Shown in pieces: positions 35,709 to 47,570 of a DNA stretch of 64,000 nucleotides. Position numbers and translations under genes: made by a program. Under the pieces are notes generated by a model, which saw nothing but the letters and a program-made list of their open reading frames with translations, was not told where the DNA came from and made no database searches. The DNA is from Prionace glauca (lineage: Eukaryota; Chordata; Chondrichthyes; Carcharhiniformes; Carcharhinidae), in assembly GCA_037974335.1 (NCBI GenBank), contig CM075760.1:57875812-57939811 (forward strand). Direction: 5' to 3'. Positions within the stretch are counted from its first letter, which is position 1. The number at the start of each line of letters is the position of its first letter.

Positions 35709-36142
35709 ACATAAGAACATAAGAAATAGGAGCAGGAGTGGGCCATCTGGCCCTTCGAGCCTGCCCCGCCATTCAATAAGATCATGGCTGATCTGTCGTG
35801 GCTCAGTTCCACCTTCCCGCCCTCTCCCCATAACCCTTAATCCCCTCGCTTATCAAAAACCCATCAACCCGTTTCTTAAAAATATTTAGCGAGGCAGCCT
35901 CCACCACTTCAACGGGCAGAGAATTACAGAGATTCACCACCCTTTGACTGAAGAAATTCTTCCTCAACTCCGTCGGAAACCGCCCTCCCCCCTTTATCTT
36001 GAGGGTGTGCCCCCTAGTCCTACTGTCCTTTCTGAGCTGGAAGAGTCTTTCCACCTCTATCCTATCCATCCCATTCATCATCTCATACGTCTCAATGAGA
36101 TCTCTCCTCATTCTTCTAAACTCCAACGAGTACAAGCCTAGT
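35709..36142 (-). repeat. CR1-like LINE 3' end
   Basis: On the minus strand it encodes the C-terminal 110 residues of ORF2 (YSLEFRRMRRDLIET to GYGERAGRWN*) plus the 3' UTR. Very close to the last 430 bp of the intact element at 63.4-63.87 kb, so a young 5'-truncated insertion. Confidence 0.93.
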
Positions 36143-36721
36143 ACAAGCCTACAAGTGACACTTGTAGTTTTCCAGTAAGTTTCACAAATATTTCTGTTGC
36201 CACCTTATTTACTTTTCACCCTGTTGCCTTCACTAATTTGGGTGAGGGTGTGTTGATTAATTTGTTGTATATGAAAGAGCCAGTATTTTATATAGTACAA
36301 TCATTCCTCCTCAACCATATCATGCTCTCTCTTTCTGTCCTGGATTTGAAGATTCAGCATCAGCAGAGAAATGAACCATCCGAACTGCAGGAAAATCTCC
36401 CCCTACTCTTCAAGAGGATCAGCTTGCTAACTCCCGAGAAACTCGGAATGTATTTCACCCAGACACTCTGGAAGGATTGAAGGTATTAGATGGGCACACA
36501 TTGAATAAAGGAGTTGTTTCAATTTATGAAGTAGTCAAACACAAATATGGAAATATAGAACAACATCATTCAGCACCATTTATCAATGAATCCACCAGTC
36601 CGTTCACTAATCCCTCAATCAAAATATTCAGGCATCCAACAATCATTCATCCATCAATCATTCAAATGCCATTCATTCCTGTGTCAACACAGTCATACAT
36701 TTATTGTTTGTGTAGATGGTG
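36143..36721. other. Unassigned interval
   Basis: No gene was recognised. 36,560-36,700 is rich in loose CATTCATC/CCATCAAT phrases. Confidence 0.4.
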
Positions 36722-38240
36722 ACATCAATTATTTTAATTGATCCAGTGATCCAGAGGTCCAGGGCAATGATGTGAGGACGGGGATTTAAGTCGGGCCGTT
36801 CCCGCAGGTAGATTTTGAATTCTATTGATAAATCTGGAATGGATACTAATTGCGATCATTGGAACCGCTCTGATTCCCCAATGGAGGAAATCTGCCATCC
36901 CTACATTGTCTCACAAGGATATAACTGCAGACTGAAAGCAAAATAGCTGACTCTTTAATATCTACAGAAGTGTCCAAGAAAACCAGTTAATTTAAGGGAA
37001 TTTGGGACAGGCAAAGAGTGTTGGTCTTTCCAAACAAACATCCCATGGAAAGATAAAAGGAGATAAAATATAAATGTGCATGCTCAAATATAACAGCATG
37101 TATTATCTCTCTGAGCCATTTTTCAGTCTGCCTGTGATTATTTCTGTCCGTCCATCACAATATCCTGATGTGTTGGAAAAATCATTATTGTTGTTAATTG
37201 GGTGCCAGAGAAGGTGGAAAATAATCCTTTCTTTAGAGATGGGGAAACATCATCTAGATTTATAACTTCCAAAAATTCAAGTGCCTCCAGTACTGTTGCT
37301 GGGTAGATTTGTTTATAAATAGACCTTACTGACAACATGCAGGGTTTTAAGTTGGCTTGTAGCCAAGCGGTCAGTGCTGATGAAACTGATCTTTGATCTA
37401 CTGCACAAACACCCCAGATGTTTCCTGTCAATAACTTTGAGCATTTGACAGCAGCCTGGATTGCTGCCAAACACCGTGTGGGACAGATTAGCGTGAAGCT
37501 CAATGGACAACATGGGATTCAGACATTTAAACAGTAAATGTTTAATTCCCACAATTTAAATCGCAATCATTCTAATCAAATATTTTCATTCAGTGTCCTG
37601 TTCATTACCTGAGTAAATATTATGTCAAACAATAAAGTGACCGGATGATTTTTTTCATTTGTATAGTTTCCGAGTAAATTTCATTCCAATAATTAAAGTC
37701 TGTTTATTAATCACTTCATGAAATGAGAGAGAGAGATGTTGATGGGCCCAGTTCCCCAGTGAAGTAAAATCGGTGCAATGACATGAAATAATATTAAAAC
37801 AACATCATAAAACTGACATGAACACCGGGGATTCCTGGAATATTCTGAAAGTTCTGCATCCTATTGAAACAGCAGCGTGTCTTGTACCTGATTAGCACCG
37901 TGTTCCATTGTACGGTATAATCTGATTTCTGTTATTGAAGAGTTCCTCTCATTGCTGCCAATGAGTGGAGAAATGATCAGTTCATAACCTGATTCAATGG
38001 AAGATAAAACATTTATCCTTGTGATATTGTGCAATGTGCCGCAAAGCTCTGATATCCTGTATTCCCAATACCAGTGTATGTTACACAGCCGGTAACCAAT
38101 AGAGTGAGTTGCAATGACCTGGATGCTGAAGGAGAACTTTAATAATCTCAGTGTCCGTTCCGATTCATTAACTTCTCCGTCAAAAATCAATTTAATTTTA
38201 TGTTTCTCTGTCAACTCACTATTTAATTATCAGGAGGTTG
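36722..38240 (+). repeat. Duplicated Ig-cluster upstream flank, copy B
   Basis: Paralogue of 27,491-29,035 (landmarks given there), beginning in a SINE-like repeat and leading to the working VH. Similarity continues past 38,240: the 'cagtgatagccatccacact' text near 38,354 matches 29,740, where copy A has been split by two later repeats. Confidence 0.82.
37677..37858 (-). repeat. Inverted repeat arm 2
   Basis: Partner of 35,426-35,611. It lies inside duplicated flank copy B, so arm 1 is probably the derived, inverted copy. Confidence 0.95.
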
Positions 38241-38759
38241 GGATTCTCATTATTTTCAAAGGCCTGTCTTCGAGATTGGGGCAGTTTGACAAATATAAGG
38301 AGAAACATTGTATTGTGTGAGAGTTTCTTCTCATCTCCAAACCCAAATTGTACAGTGATAGCCATCCACACTGTAAATAGAATCACTTTGTATATCCTAC
38401 ACATTGAGTTACAGAAATCGATGGTATTTCTTCTGATAAATTGTGCTTTATTATTATAATGTGGCAGAGACACGGAGTTGTTGCAAAATTCTTTAATGTT
38501 CCAAAATGTTATTTCTTCATTTTCAGATTTATTTTCTTCTTGGGGGTGTGGTAATAAAATCACCATTTTTACAATGGAATTACTTATTTAAATAAATAAA
38601 TGATGAACTGTAATATCACCATCAGAAATAATGGGGACAATGCAATGAACATTTTAGCCAAACAAATATCCCGATACAGATAAAATGCCCATTTTAATAT
38701 TAATCTATTGTAAATCTCCGAGTCCATTCTGTTGGGGGTGTGGAAGGTGGGACGTGGAT

Positions 38760-38801
38760 CCAGGCGCCGCCTCCAGCAGGGAATCAACAGGCGGCGCCTG
38801 G
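38760..38801 (+). promoter_or_regulatory. GC-rich stem-loop in the VH promoter
   Basis: Perfect 13-bp inverted arms CCAGGCGCCGCCT (38,760-38,772) and AGGCGGCGCCTGG (38,789-38,801), 16-nt loop, 21 bp upstream of the TATA-like palindrome. It could be a factor site or a cruciform. Its function is unknown. Confidence 0.7.
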
Positions 38802-38821
38802 AAAGCCGCCCCCTTCTGCCG

Positions 38822-38835
38822 GGTATTTAAATACC
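38822..38835 (+). promoter_or_regulatory. Palindromic TATA-like element of VH
   Basis: GGTATTTAAATACC is a perfect 14-bp palindrome 88 bp before the VH start codon, well placed for a TATA box. No canonical ATGCAAAT octamer was found in the preceding 250 bp, a known peculiarity of shark Ig promoters. Confidence 0.65.
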
Positions 38836-38922
38836 GCTCACTGGGACCGGAATCCAACAGTCCGGGAGCTGGTTTGTTCACTGAGTTCCTGACACAACCA
38901 TTTCCCCCAAATCACCAGAAAG

Positions 38923-39408
38923 ATGAGGTCGGCCATTTCTCTCAGTTTGTTGCTGACTTTCTTATCTGGTGAGTATTTTTTTATTATTGTTCAAGTCTCT
39001 CACTGTTACTGTCTCAGTGTTAGTCTCTCTCTGGAATGTTCCAGAGTCAGCAATCATTTCACTAAGATTAATCCCTGGTGTTTTTGATCTATTTTTACAG
39101 GTGTCCAGTCGGATGTTGTGTTGACCCAGCCAGAGGCAGAGACCGGGCGTCCCGGAGGCTCCCTGAGACTGACCTGTAAAACCAGCGGGTTCAATCTTGG
39201 CAGCTACTGGATGGGCTGGATCAGACAGGTTCCCGGACAGGGGTTGGAATGGTTGACCCTCTACTACGATTCATCTAACACCGTCTACTACGCCCCAGGG
39301 ATTCAGAATCGATTTACTCCGTCCAAAGACCTTTCAAACAGCAACTCCGTTTTGGCCATGTCGAACCTTAGAATCGAAGACACCGCCATCTATTACTGTG
39401 CAAGAGAG
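38923..39408 (+). CDS. IGHV: Immunoglobulin heavy-chain variable segment, germline
   Basis: The leader exon 38,923-38,968 encodes [15 protein letters not shown] and ends at donor GTGAGT. The intron is 132 bp and the V exon starts at 39,101 after TTTTTACAG (phase 1). Mature V begins at about [12 protein letters not shown]. Conserved marks are LRLTCK (first Cys), [16 protein letters not shown] (FR2 Trp), [20 protein letters not shown] (FR3) and [10 protein letters not shown] (second Cys at 39,397-39,399). The frame is intact and the heptamer directly follows GAG, so it is unrearranged. It encodes the antigen-binding half of a heavy chain, usable after joining to D and J below. The open frame past 39,408 runs into the RSS and is not coding. 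Confidence 0.95.
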
Positions 39409-39447
39409 CACAGCGAGAGGAACCAGGGCTGGACCCGGACAAGAACA
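39409..39447 (+). promoter_or_regulatory. VH recombination signal, 23-bp spacer
   Basis: Heptamer CACAGCG (39,409-39,415, consensus CACAGTG), 23-bp spacer, nonamer ACAAGAACA (39,439-39,447, consensus ACAAAAACC). Both depart from consensus at one or two positions. Target of RAG1/RAG2. Confidence 0.9.
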
Positions 39448-39784
39448 GCTCCAGACGGAATTCAGCAACTTCCATTATAACTGGAAGGTAAATACCAGTA
39501 TTAAACATGATAAAACCGACAGTGATCAGAGCCAAATCATAATCGTTTTTAAAAAAAAGTAACAGAGAAAGCATTTAACAGTAAAATTTAACAAACTCAC
39601 AGATATAACAGGGAGAGATTTTCACTTATTGTAGTTTCTGCAATTACAACACTGGATATATTACCCCTTTTAGTATTTCTGACAGATTGTATTATATAAA
39701 TAGCTGCCTACATTTTAAATTAGAGCAGAACTAATGGTTCATTAGAGGTGAATATTGAGCGGCAGGACTGAACAGAGTCACTCC

Positions 39785-39863
39785 AGTTTTTGTATGGGTG
39801 TGCGTCACTGTGAGATACAGTTTGTCACAGTGCTGAGAAAAGTGACATCCTCATACAAAAACC
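39785..39863 (+). other. IGHD: IGHD1 gene segment with 12- and 22/23-type RSSs
   Basis: 5' RSS: nonamer AGTTTTTGT (39,785-39,793), 12-bp spacer, heptamer CACTGTG (39,806-39,812). D coding AGATACAGTTTGT (39,813-39,825). 3' RSS: heptamer CACAGTG (39,826-39,832), 22-bp spacer, perfect nonamer ACAAAAACC (39,855-39,863). The 12 side can pair with V, the long side with D2. Confidence 0.93.
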
Positions 39864-40175
39864 TCAGAGAAGGATTTCGCTTCATATGTGATCAGTACCA
39901 CTGCCGAATGCCAAACAAAGTGAAAATTTAACAAAATAATAGGTAGAAGCAGCCTTGCTTTATAACTTAAAATTGTTATAGAACTTCAGATTTATTTTAT
40001 TTATTTACATGGTGAATGCACACAGAAAGTTTTAAGGTTTCTAACCCCTTTTGTCAATATCATGACCAGTAAAAAAATAAATATCTCACTGGCTCACTTT
40101 TAAACGGCGTGGAAACAGGCTTTCGAAATAGCAGTAAAATCAAATCTCTGTATTTTACAGTAAACAGCCGGCCGC

Positions 40176-40243
40176 AGTATTTGTCATGCTGTGTCTCACT
40201 GTGATAACTGGATGGCACAGCAGTTACTGTCAATACAAAAACC
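40176..40243 (+). other. IGHD: IGHD2 gene segment with two 12-bp RSSs
   Basis: 5' RSS: nonamer AGTATTTGT (40,176-40,184), 12-bp spacer, heptamer CACTGTG (40,197-40,203). D coding ATAACTGGATGG (40,204-40,215). 3' RSS: heptamer CACAGCA (40,216-40,222), 12-bp spacer, nonamer ACAAAAACC (40,235-40,243). Both sides need 23-type partners: D1 or V on the left, J on the right. Confidence 0.93.
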
Positions 40244-40568
40244 CCTCAGCACTGATTGATTGAAGCTGGATCAGTGTCACTTTTAAATTCCAACTTTAAT
40301 TACAGTACAGTATTATTTATGTCCAACACTGACCACATGACAAGGATGAAAATGGAAAATCTTGATAATGACTCAATTAGCAGTTGGTGCTTGCAAGAAC
40401 ATGTTCATGTGTTACTCTCTGTAACTTAAAACATTAGGGTCATTTATGAATGGCAAATGGTATCCAGAAATACAACTATAAGTTAATGAACATTAATTGA
40501 TTTTACTTTTCCTCTGGTTTGTGAATATTTAAAATAATGGTGATTTTCTGTCTTTTTTGTGCAGGGAC

Positions 40569-40607
40569 GGTTATTGTATGACACAGCCCAAGGAATGTGA
40601 CACTGTG
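40569..40607 (+). promoter_or_regulatory. JH recombination signal, 23-bp spacer
   Basis: Nonamer GGTTATTGT (40,569-40,577), 23-bp spacer, perfect heptamer CACTGTG (40,601-40,607), abutting JH. Confidence 0.93.
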
Positions 40608-40655
40608 ACTACTTCGATTACTGGGGTCAAGGAACCATGGTGACGGTGACTGCAG
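40608..40655 (+). CDS. IGHJ: Immunoglobulin heavy-chain joining segment
   Basis: Encodes YFDYWGQGTMVTVTA with the invariant WGxG motif and is followed at once by donor GTAAG. It ends in phase 1, matching the CH1 acceptor (JH ...G + CG of CH1). Single J, as usual for shark clusters. Confidence 0.95.
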
Positions 40656-40679
40656 GTAAGAACCATGCACTTATTGAGT

Positions 40680-43600
40680 AACTGGTTTACATGCGCCTTT
40701 GTTTTATATTTCTGTCCCTACAAATCGTACATTTGTTTACATATATGTGGGTTTGGTGGATTCTCGGTTGAGAATTGTTACAATGTTTCCTGTGATTCTG
40801 CTGCAAAGGGGTTTTAGAATTCCGCTGTTTCTTGACAACAGGTGCTGCTGAGGGATTCAATCTCTAGTTGTTGTGATTTTGTGTTTATCTGTTGAGGTTA
40901 CTGTGCGGTTGGATAACTTTAAAAGCAGAACGTCTGTAAAACAATTCAGCATTTCTGCAATATTTAATCTCGGTGACATCTAGTGGATGCGGGTTGTATC
41001 ATCTACTGCACAAGTGTTTGAAATCTAACCCAATATTTTTTTAAAGTTTAAAATTGTCTATATTTATCCAGTGAAAATGTTCCACTCACTCACAATGCTG
41101 GTGCTGCTATGCAATATTTTCTGCTTATAGCAAACATTAATTAGTTTCGTGATGGGCGAAGTGGATGGAATTTATATTAAACATTTCTGTCAATATTATA
41201 TTTGATTCTGTTGAAAGTGTTTTTAGAATTGTGCTGCTTCTGCATGAAGCGGGGTTCTTTCTCACAATTTTGTGTGTTTTTTTCGGGTGAGGAGATTATG
41301 CATCTGGGTGATTTTAAATACGTAAAATTTGTGATTTAATTTGGTGTTTCTGCATTGTTTGAACTCAGTGACACTGAGCTGTTACACACTTTGTGATTGA
41401 ATGCGAACAGTCTGCAGGTTCGCAACTGCTTGACGCAAATCTGCAAGCAGAAATCAGACAGGCTTTATTGTATTTTTATGTTTTAAATCTTAGGTGATGA
41501 CGGTTTACACCATTTGTTCAGAACATAGTTTGTCACTGCATTCACAATTTGGGTTCCCTGCAATGTTTAACCTCGGAGGCATTTGATGGCTGAAACTTTT
41601 ACCATCCAAATGTTTAAATGTGTTTGAAATATGGCCCAAAATGAATAAGATGTGATAAAGTTGTTACACTAATTTGTTGGGCATATTCCACCTCTTCGCA
41701 GTGTCATTGCTATTATTCCAGTTTTCTGTTTAGCTTAGTAATTGGTTAAGAGCTAGTTTGCTAGATTCATATTGAGATTTATTTTTGCAATGTTACATTT
41801 GATTCTGTTGAATGAATAATTGAGCTGCTTTTCCGTGAAACGGATTCATTCCCTCATTGGTGTGTTTTGTTGTGTTTCAGCTGAGTAGATTCTGTTGTTT
41901 GGTCACTATGAATGTTTAAAATTTGTGAAATGGTTTGACTTTGTGGCATTATTTCTGCGTTGTTTAAAATCGGTGTCATTGAGAGCTTAGATGTTTTCTG
42001 GTTGAATCCAAACAATCTTTGAGTTTGAAAATCCTTGCAGGGAGAAAACAAACAGGCTTGGAAAAACAAAACTAAAAGGTATCACGGTTTTTTTTTAATA
42101 TAAATTTTAGCTAACGCTTACAAATTCAAGTAAATCATAACTTTTCAAGCTCATTCGGACACTCGGTCGTTGATGCAATCACGAACTTCTCATTAACAAG
42201 GTTAATAGTAAAATTAATGTAAATTACACAGTTATTAATCGGTAATATAACTCCACATTCACCTAAGATTAGTTTATATTAATAATTTAGCAATAATCCC
42301 CTTTAATAGCTCTGTTCTTTTCACACAATTAACATGACCAGAACATTTTCCAGACTGGAAATATTTTGTGACAATTCCAGAAGCTATTTCAATGACAATC
42401 ACAATGCTGGTGCTGCTATGCAATATTTTCTGGTTATTGGAAACATTAATTACTTTGGTGATGGGTGAATTGGCTGGAATTTATATTAAGCTTTTCTGTC
42501 AATGTTACATTTGATTCTGTTGAGAGCGTTTGTAGAATTGTGCTGTTTCTGCATGAAGCGGGGTTCAGTCTCTCAGTGATGCGTTTTTTTTTCTGGTGAG
42601 GAGATTATATATCTGGGTGATTTCAATGCGTAAAATTTGTGAATTATTTTGGTGTTTCTGCATTTTTTAAACTTAGTGACACTGAGCTGTTACACGCTTT
42701 GTGATTGAACACCAACATTCTGCTGGTTTGTAACTGCTTGATACATGACTGCAGGGAGAAATCAGGCAAACTTTATTGCATTTGTATTTTTAAAATCATA
42801 TTTGATAACAGTTTACGCCACTGGTCAGAACATGGTTTGTCACTGCATTCACAATTTGTTTAATCTCGATGGCATTTGATGGCTGGAACTTTTATCATCC
42901 AAATGTTTAAATATGTTTGAAATGTGACCCAATATAAATAAAATGTGATAAAGTTGTTATACTAATTTGTTGGATATATTCCACGTCCTCGCAATGCTAT
43001 TGCTATTATTCCAGATTTTTGTTTAGTTTAATAATTGATTAAGAGCTGGTTTGCTCGATTCGATATTGAGTTTTCTTTTGCAATGTTACATTTGATTCTG
43101 TTGAATGAATAATTGAGCAGTTTTTTCTGTGAAACGGATTCATTCCCCCATTGATCTGTTTTGTTGTATTTCTGCTGAGGAGATTCTGTGGTGCAGTCAG
43201 TGTGACTGTTTAAAATTTGTGAAATGGTTTGGCTTTGTGGCATTATTACTGCGTTGCTTAAATAGTGTTTTAACGGTGCCGTTGAGAGCTTAGATGTTTT
43301 CTGGTTGACCGCAAACAATCTTTGAGTTTGAAAATCCTTGTAGGGAGAAAACAAACAGGTTTGAAAAAAAACTAAAAGATATCACAGCATTTTTATAAAT
43401 TTTAACTAACGTTAACAAATTCAAGTGATCATGACTTACAACGCTCATTCGGACACTAAGTCTTTGCTGCAATCACAAACTTTTCATGAACCAGTTTTAT
43501 AGTAAAAATATTATACGTCAAACAATTTTTAATCAGTAATATAATTCCCGATTCACCTAAGATTACTTTATATTAACAATTTGGCAGCAATCCCCTTTAA

Positions 43601-45880
43601 TAGTTCTGTTGTGTTTTTCACACAATTAACATGACAAGAAAATTTTCCAGTCTGGAAATGCTTTGTGACAATTCCAGAAGCTATTTCAATGATAACATGA
43701 TGTTTTCACAGCCGTGCTCAGTTGAAGAAGATACTTTGCATTAATCGCCATATCCCAGATTAAGTTCGCATTCACTGGAATGCGAGTTTTGCCGAATAAA
43801 ACGTTGCTTTTTTGGCACTTTTTGTATCGGATTATTACATTTTTTTCTATGCAGTTGCAGCCAGATTATTCCTTCCAAGTATTTTTTTTTCTTTTAAATT
43901 AGATGTCGAGATAATTAATTCCTAATCTCATCTCAAAATTTGTGAAATGGTTTGGTGTTTCTTAATTGTTTTTGCATTGTTTCAACTCAGTGATACTGAG
44001 CGGTTCTGGCTAAACGAAATAAAAACTGCGTCTGAATATTCTTTTAGGGATAAAGGAAAAAAGGTTTCGGAATATATATATATATGTATATAATATATAT
44101 ATTGTGTATGTATATAATATATATTACATATATTCCTAAACCTTTTTTCCTTTTTACATATATATGTATATACATATAATATATATATACACTATATATG
44201 TATATAATATATATTATGTATGTATATATTATATACAAGAGCATTTTATTCATGTTAACTGATGCTGACATATTAAAATAAATCATGAATTACATCTCTG
44301 TTAGGGACATTACACTACCCTGAGTCTGTTGTATTTGATGTGCTCATTTTTCAGGAAAAAAATGCATTTTTGCCTAGTTTTGGGGTTTGAAACAGACAGG
44401 GAGAACTAGTTAAAAGGCAAAGGCAGTTTTACAATGAACATCAGGTTAATTTAAATTCTTTTTTGTTGTTGTAATTTGACCTTTGATCAATTAGAACCAA
44501 ACAGTTTATCTAAATTTGGCAGAGTGAACAGAATGTTCTGACAGTTGGAATTCGCTGACACTCAAGCAAAATTGTTCACATGATTGTTTTGGAGTTGTAC
44601 TAAATTGCCAACAAAAACTGGCTCGAGATTGACAAATAAATGCTTGAAATTCAAAAATATTAATTTATATAAAAATGTCATGATATTATAAAAGTAACAT
44701 TATCTCTGCACTTAATAATAACATCATTTCTCACATTACTGCTGGACTCAGGATAGAATTAGAGAAAGAATAAATGACAGACTCAATTCTTCTATTCTAT
44801 CTGAACTTTATGTTAAATTCTCATTAAATATAATCATGAAGAAAAGCTCTGGGCTTTTATTCTGTAAGATGTTTTAATGTTACAGGGGATTTGAATCAAT
44901 TATCCTCTTTGTGTTTGGACTGTTTAATTCAGATCTTTCTTAATTAAACAATGTGTTCAGTAATTAAGTTATATGGAGGCTCTAAATTACTAAATCTAGG
45001 AAGCAGTATTATTGATTTCAAAGTGCCAGGCCGTTACAGTCTGTACAAACTCATGTATTTATAGGACGTTTCGAGCTTATAATGAGACAATGTAGTAAAA
45101 GTGAAATATTGCGATGTGATTAGATGTAAATAAATGAATGACAGATGTCTGAATGTTTCCATGCAGTAATTTGTAATTATTGTTTATCATTGTTCAAGAT
45201 TTCATTGTAACTTAATTATATAACAATGTTGGGGCAGAAGCACGTTTGAATGATTGAAGACTCAGTTTATTACACAGAACAAATCAGCTGACAGGAGAAC
45301 TAACTGGCAATTTACAGTAAATTAAAATATGATATTGGCGCAGATTAATTTAAAACAAAATACCTTAAATATTGCACTGCTGTGCAAAATGCAATCCGTC
45401 TTAGATGGTATTTAATCGTATCAAAAATGAATTCAGAATCAAAACATTACTTTACTCAGCTATACTCACTTCAATAAAGTGTTTTGTCTTGATCATGTTG
45501 TTAATTACATTAATTAAGAAATTAGATCAAATCAGGCAGTGATTTTCAATGTAAATCTTTCTTGGTTTGTTTACTTCTTATTGTGTCACTGCGTCTCTGT
45601 AGTGACACTGGACTGTTATTATGTCACTGCACCTCTGTTCGTGATATCGAAATGTCCTGAATATGATGTTTTTGATTGCTCATTTTCAATGAAATTACAT
45701 TTTACATAGTTTTCGAGATTTGAGATAGATAAAGAATTAAAAATCGAGAAGAGTTCTGAAATGAATATCAGTTTAATTTAAAATAAGCTATTGATGTTTC
45801 TACTGTAAGTTGGCCATTGATCAATTAGAATCCAACAGTTTGAATGAAACTGACAGATTGAACAGATCTTTCTGCTGGGC
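40680..45880 (+). repeat. AT-rich higher-order tandem repeats in the J-C intron
   Basis: Two long units (41,091-42,399 and 42,400-43,698) share 'cacaatgctggtgctgctatgcaa' as their start, a period of 1,309 bp. Each is made of two related halves: the landmark TTTGATTCTGTTG recurs at 41,201, 41,798, 42,510 and 43,091 (halves of 581-597 bp). A more diverged half lies at 40,790. Further right, 44,315-44,545 matches 45,640-45,870 at a similar 1.33-kb offset. Scattered AGCT sites occur. No coding. Confidence 0.85.
44051..44155 (+). repeat. Long hairpin with an (AT) loop
   Basis: Arms TAAAGGAAAAAAGGTTTCGG (44,051-44,070, extending to 44,076) and its near-reverse complement at 44,129-44,155 flank an AT-only stretch. 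More (TATATA) follows to about 44,240. Confidence 0.88.
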
Positions 45881-46384
45881 ACTCGACTGTTGCACCGTTC
45901 GTGTCTGTTCTGTTTCTGTGCGCATGGTCACTTTGTTGGGATCAGGAAACTGTCTGACTGGTTGTAAATTTTCTGGTTTCTTCTCCTGCATTCCAGGGAA
46001 TGAATTTCCATTTATTTCTTCAATACACTTGTACCTGTGAGAAATGTGATAGTTTGACTTGATAGTTGACTCGGCGTCTCAGAAATGAGATCCCTGAAAC
46101 ATATTGTGAGCATCAGAGAGAGCAGAAGCATCAGACTGCAGAGGGAGAATTGGGTGATTTTTAAGCAGTGACGTACCGGCCTGAGCAATGTTCAATGAAC
46201 AAATAAAAATGAGATTTACTATATCGTGCTCCGTACTGCAGCAGCCCCTGATCTGTTTGGTTTGACAGCTGAAGGGCCAAATGTATTTGCATCTTATTTT
46301 TAATCTTCTAAAGGCATTTTAGAGTTGTTTGCTCGGCCAGAATTTTTAATCTCCCCTTGAGAAATTGTTGATATGAAATATCCT

Positions 46385-46760
46385 TGAATGACTGCAGTCC
46401 ATATGCTGCAGACATCCACCGTGCTGTTAGGCAGGAAGTTCTAAGATTTTGACCCGGCGACGATGAAATAACTGGAATATTGTTTCAAGTCAGGATGGCG
46501 TGTGATTTGGAGGGGAGCTTGCCGGTGATAGCTTTCATATGTGTCTGCTGCCTTTGTTGGGATGTAAAGACAGCGGGTTTGGACTGTGTATTCTATGGAG
46601 CCTTGGTGAGTTGCTGCAGTGCATGTTGTATATAATACACACAGTGCTGGCACTGCTTGTTCGTGATGGAAGGAGTGGATAGGGTGAAGGAGGGGGCGGG
46701 TAATCTTGTGGGTGGTTTGTGTCAAATTTCGTGAGACTTTACAGGTTTTGGTCATTGGAG
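46385..46760 (-). repeat. L2-like LINE 3' region, antisense
   Basis: 'gacccggcgacgatgaaataactgg', 'agtcaggatggcgtgtgatttgg', 'gagccttggtgagttgctgcagtgcat' pieces in the usual antisense order. Inside the J-C intron. Confidence 0.78.
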
Positions 46761-46929
46761 AAAGAGGAAATCATTCAATTGTGACTGACTTGTGAACGAT
46801 TTCAATGTTTTTCCAACCCGTGCCCCACAGTCCGTATTGTGCTCAATTGTCACTCCCACTTACTGTGTGAGTGGATGAGTATGTGTAGAGTGAGTGTGCT
46901 TTTCCACGCTGAATCAGCCAGAAAGTGAT

Positions 46930-47516
46930 TACACACATCACACACTCTCACACACATAAATAGACAAATACACACGCTCGTATTCTATCACACATGCACA
47001 CACACATATGCACACTTACTTTCTCTCTCATTCGATATCTCTCACAACATTCTCTTTCTCTCACCGTCGATATACACTCTCTCAAGTACAGAAACATACA
47101 TTCTCTCACTCTCTTAATCAGTCTTTCATACCTTCGTACACAAAACCACTCACACACACAGACCCCCACACATTGTCTCGTACACACATACACACACACA
47201 CACTCACAAATGCAGTCTCACACTCTTGCGCACGCACTCTCTCTTCAACACTCTGTCACAATCTATTGTCTCACATTTATTCACACACACTCTCTTACAA
47301 TTCCTTTTGCACATGCATCTCTCTCACTCTCTCTCTTTCACACGGACGCATACATTTCTATCTCACTTGCACACACTATCTCTCACCTGTACATTCCTGC
47401 TCTCACACACTAGCTCGCTCACAAACAGTCTTCACAAACATAGACCCATGCACACACTCGAACACACACTCTTACACACAGCCAGTCTCTCACATAAGCC
47501 CAGACTCTCACACACA

Positions 47517-47570
<54 letters not shown>

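Noticed and set aside
39409-39480. VH open frame extended to the stop at 39,480
   Set aside because: Past 39,408 it reads the heptamer, spacer and nonamer of the RSS, which are removed by recombination.
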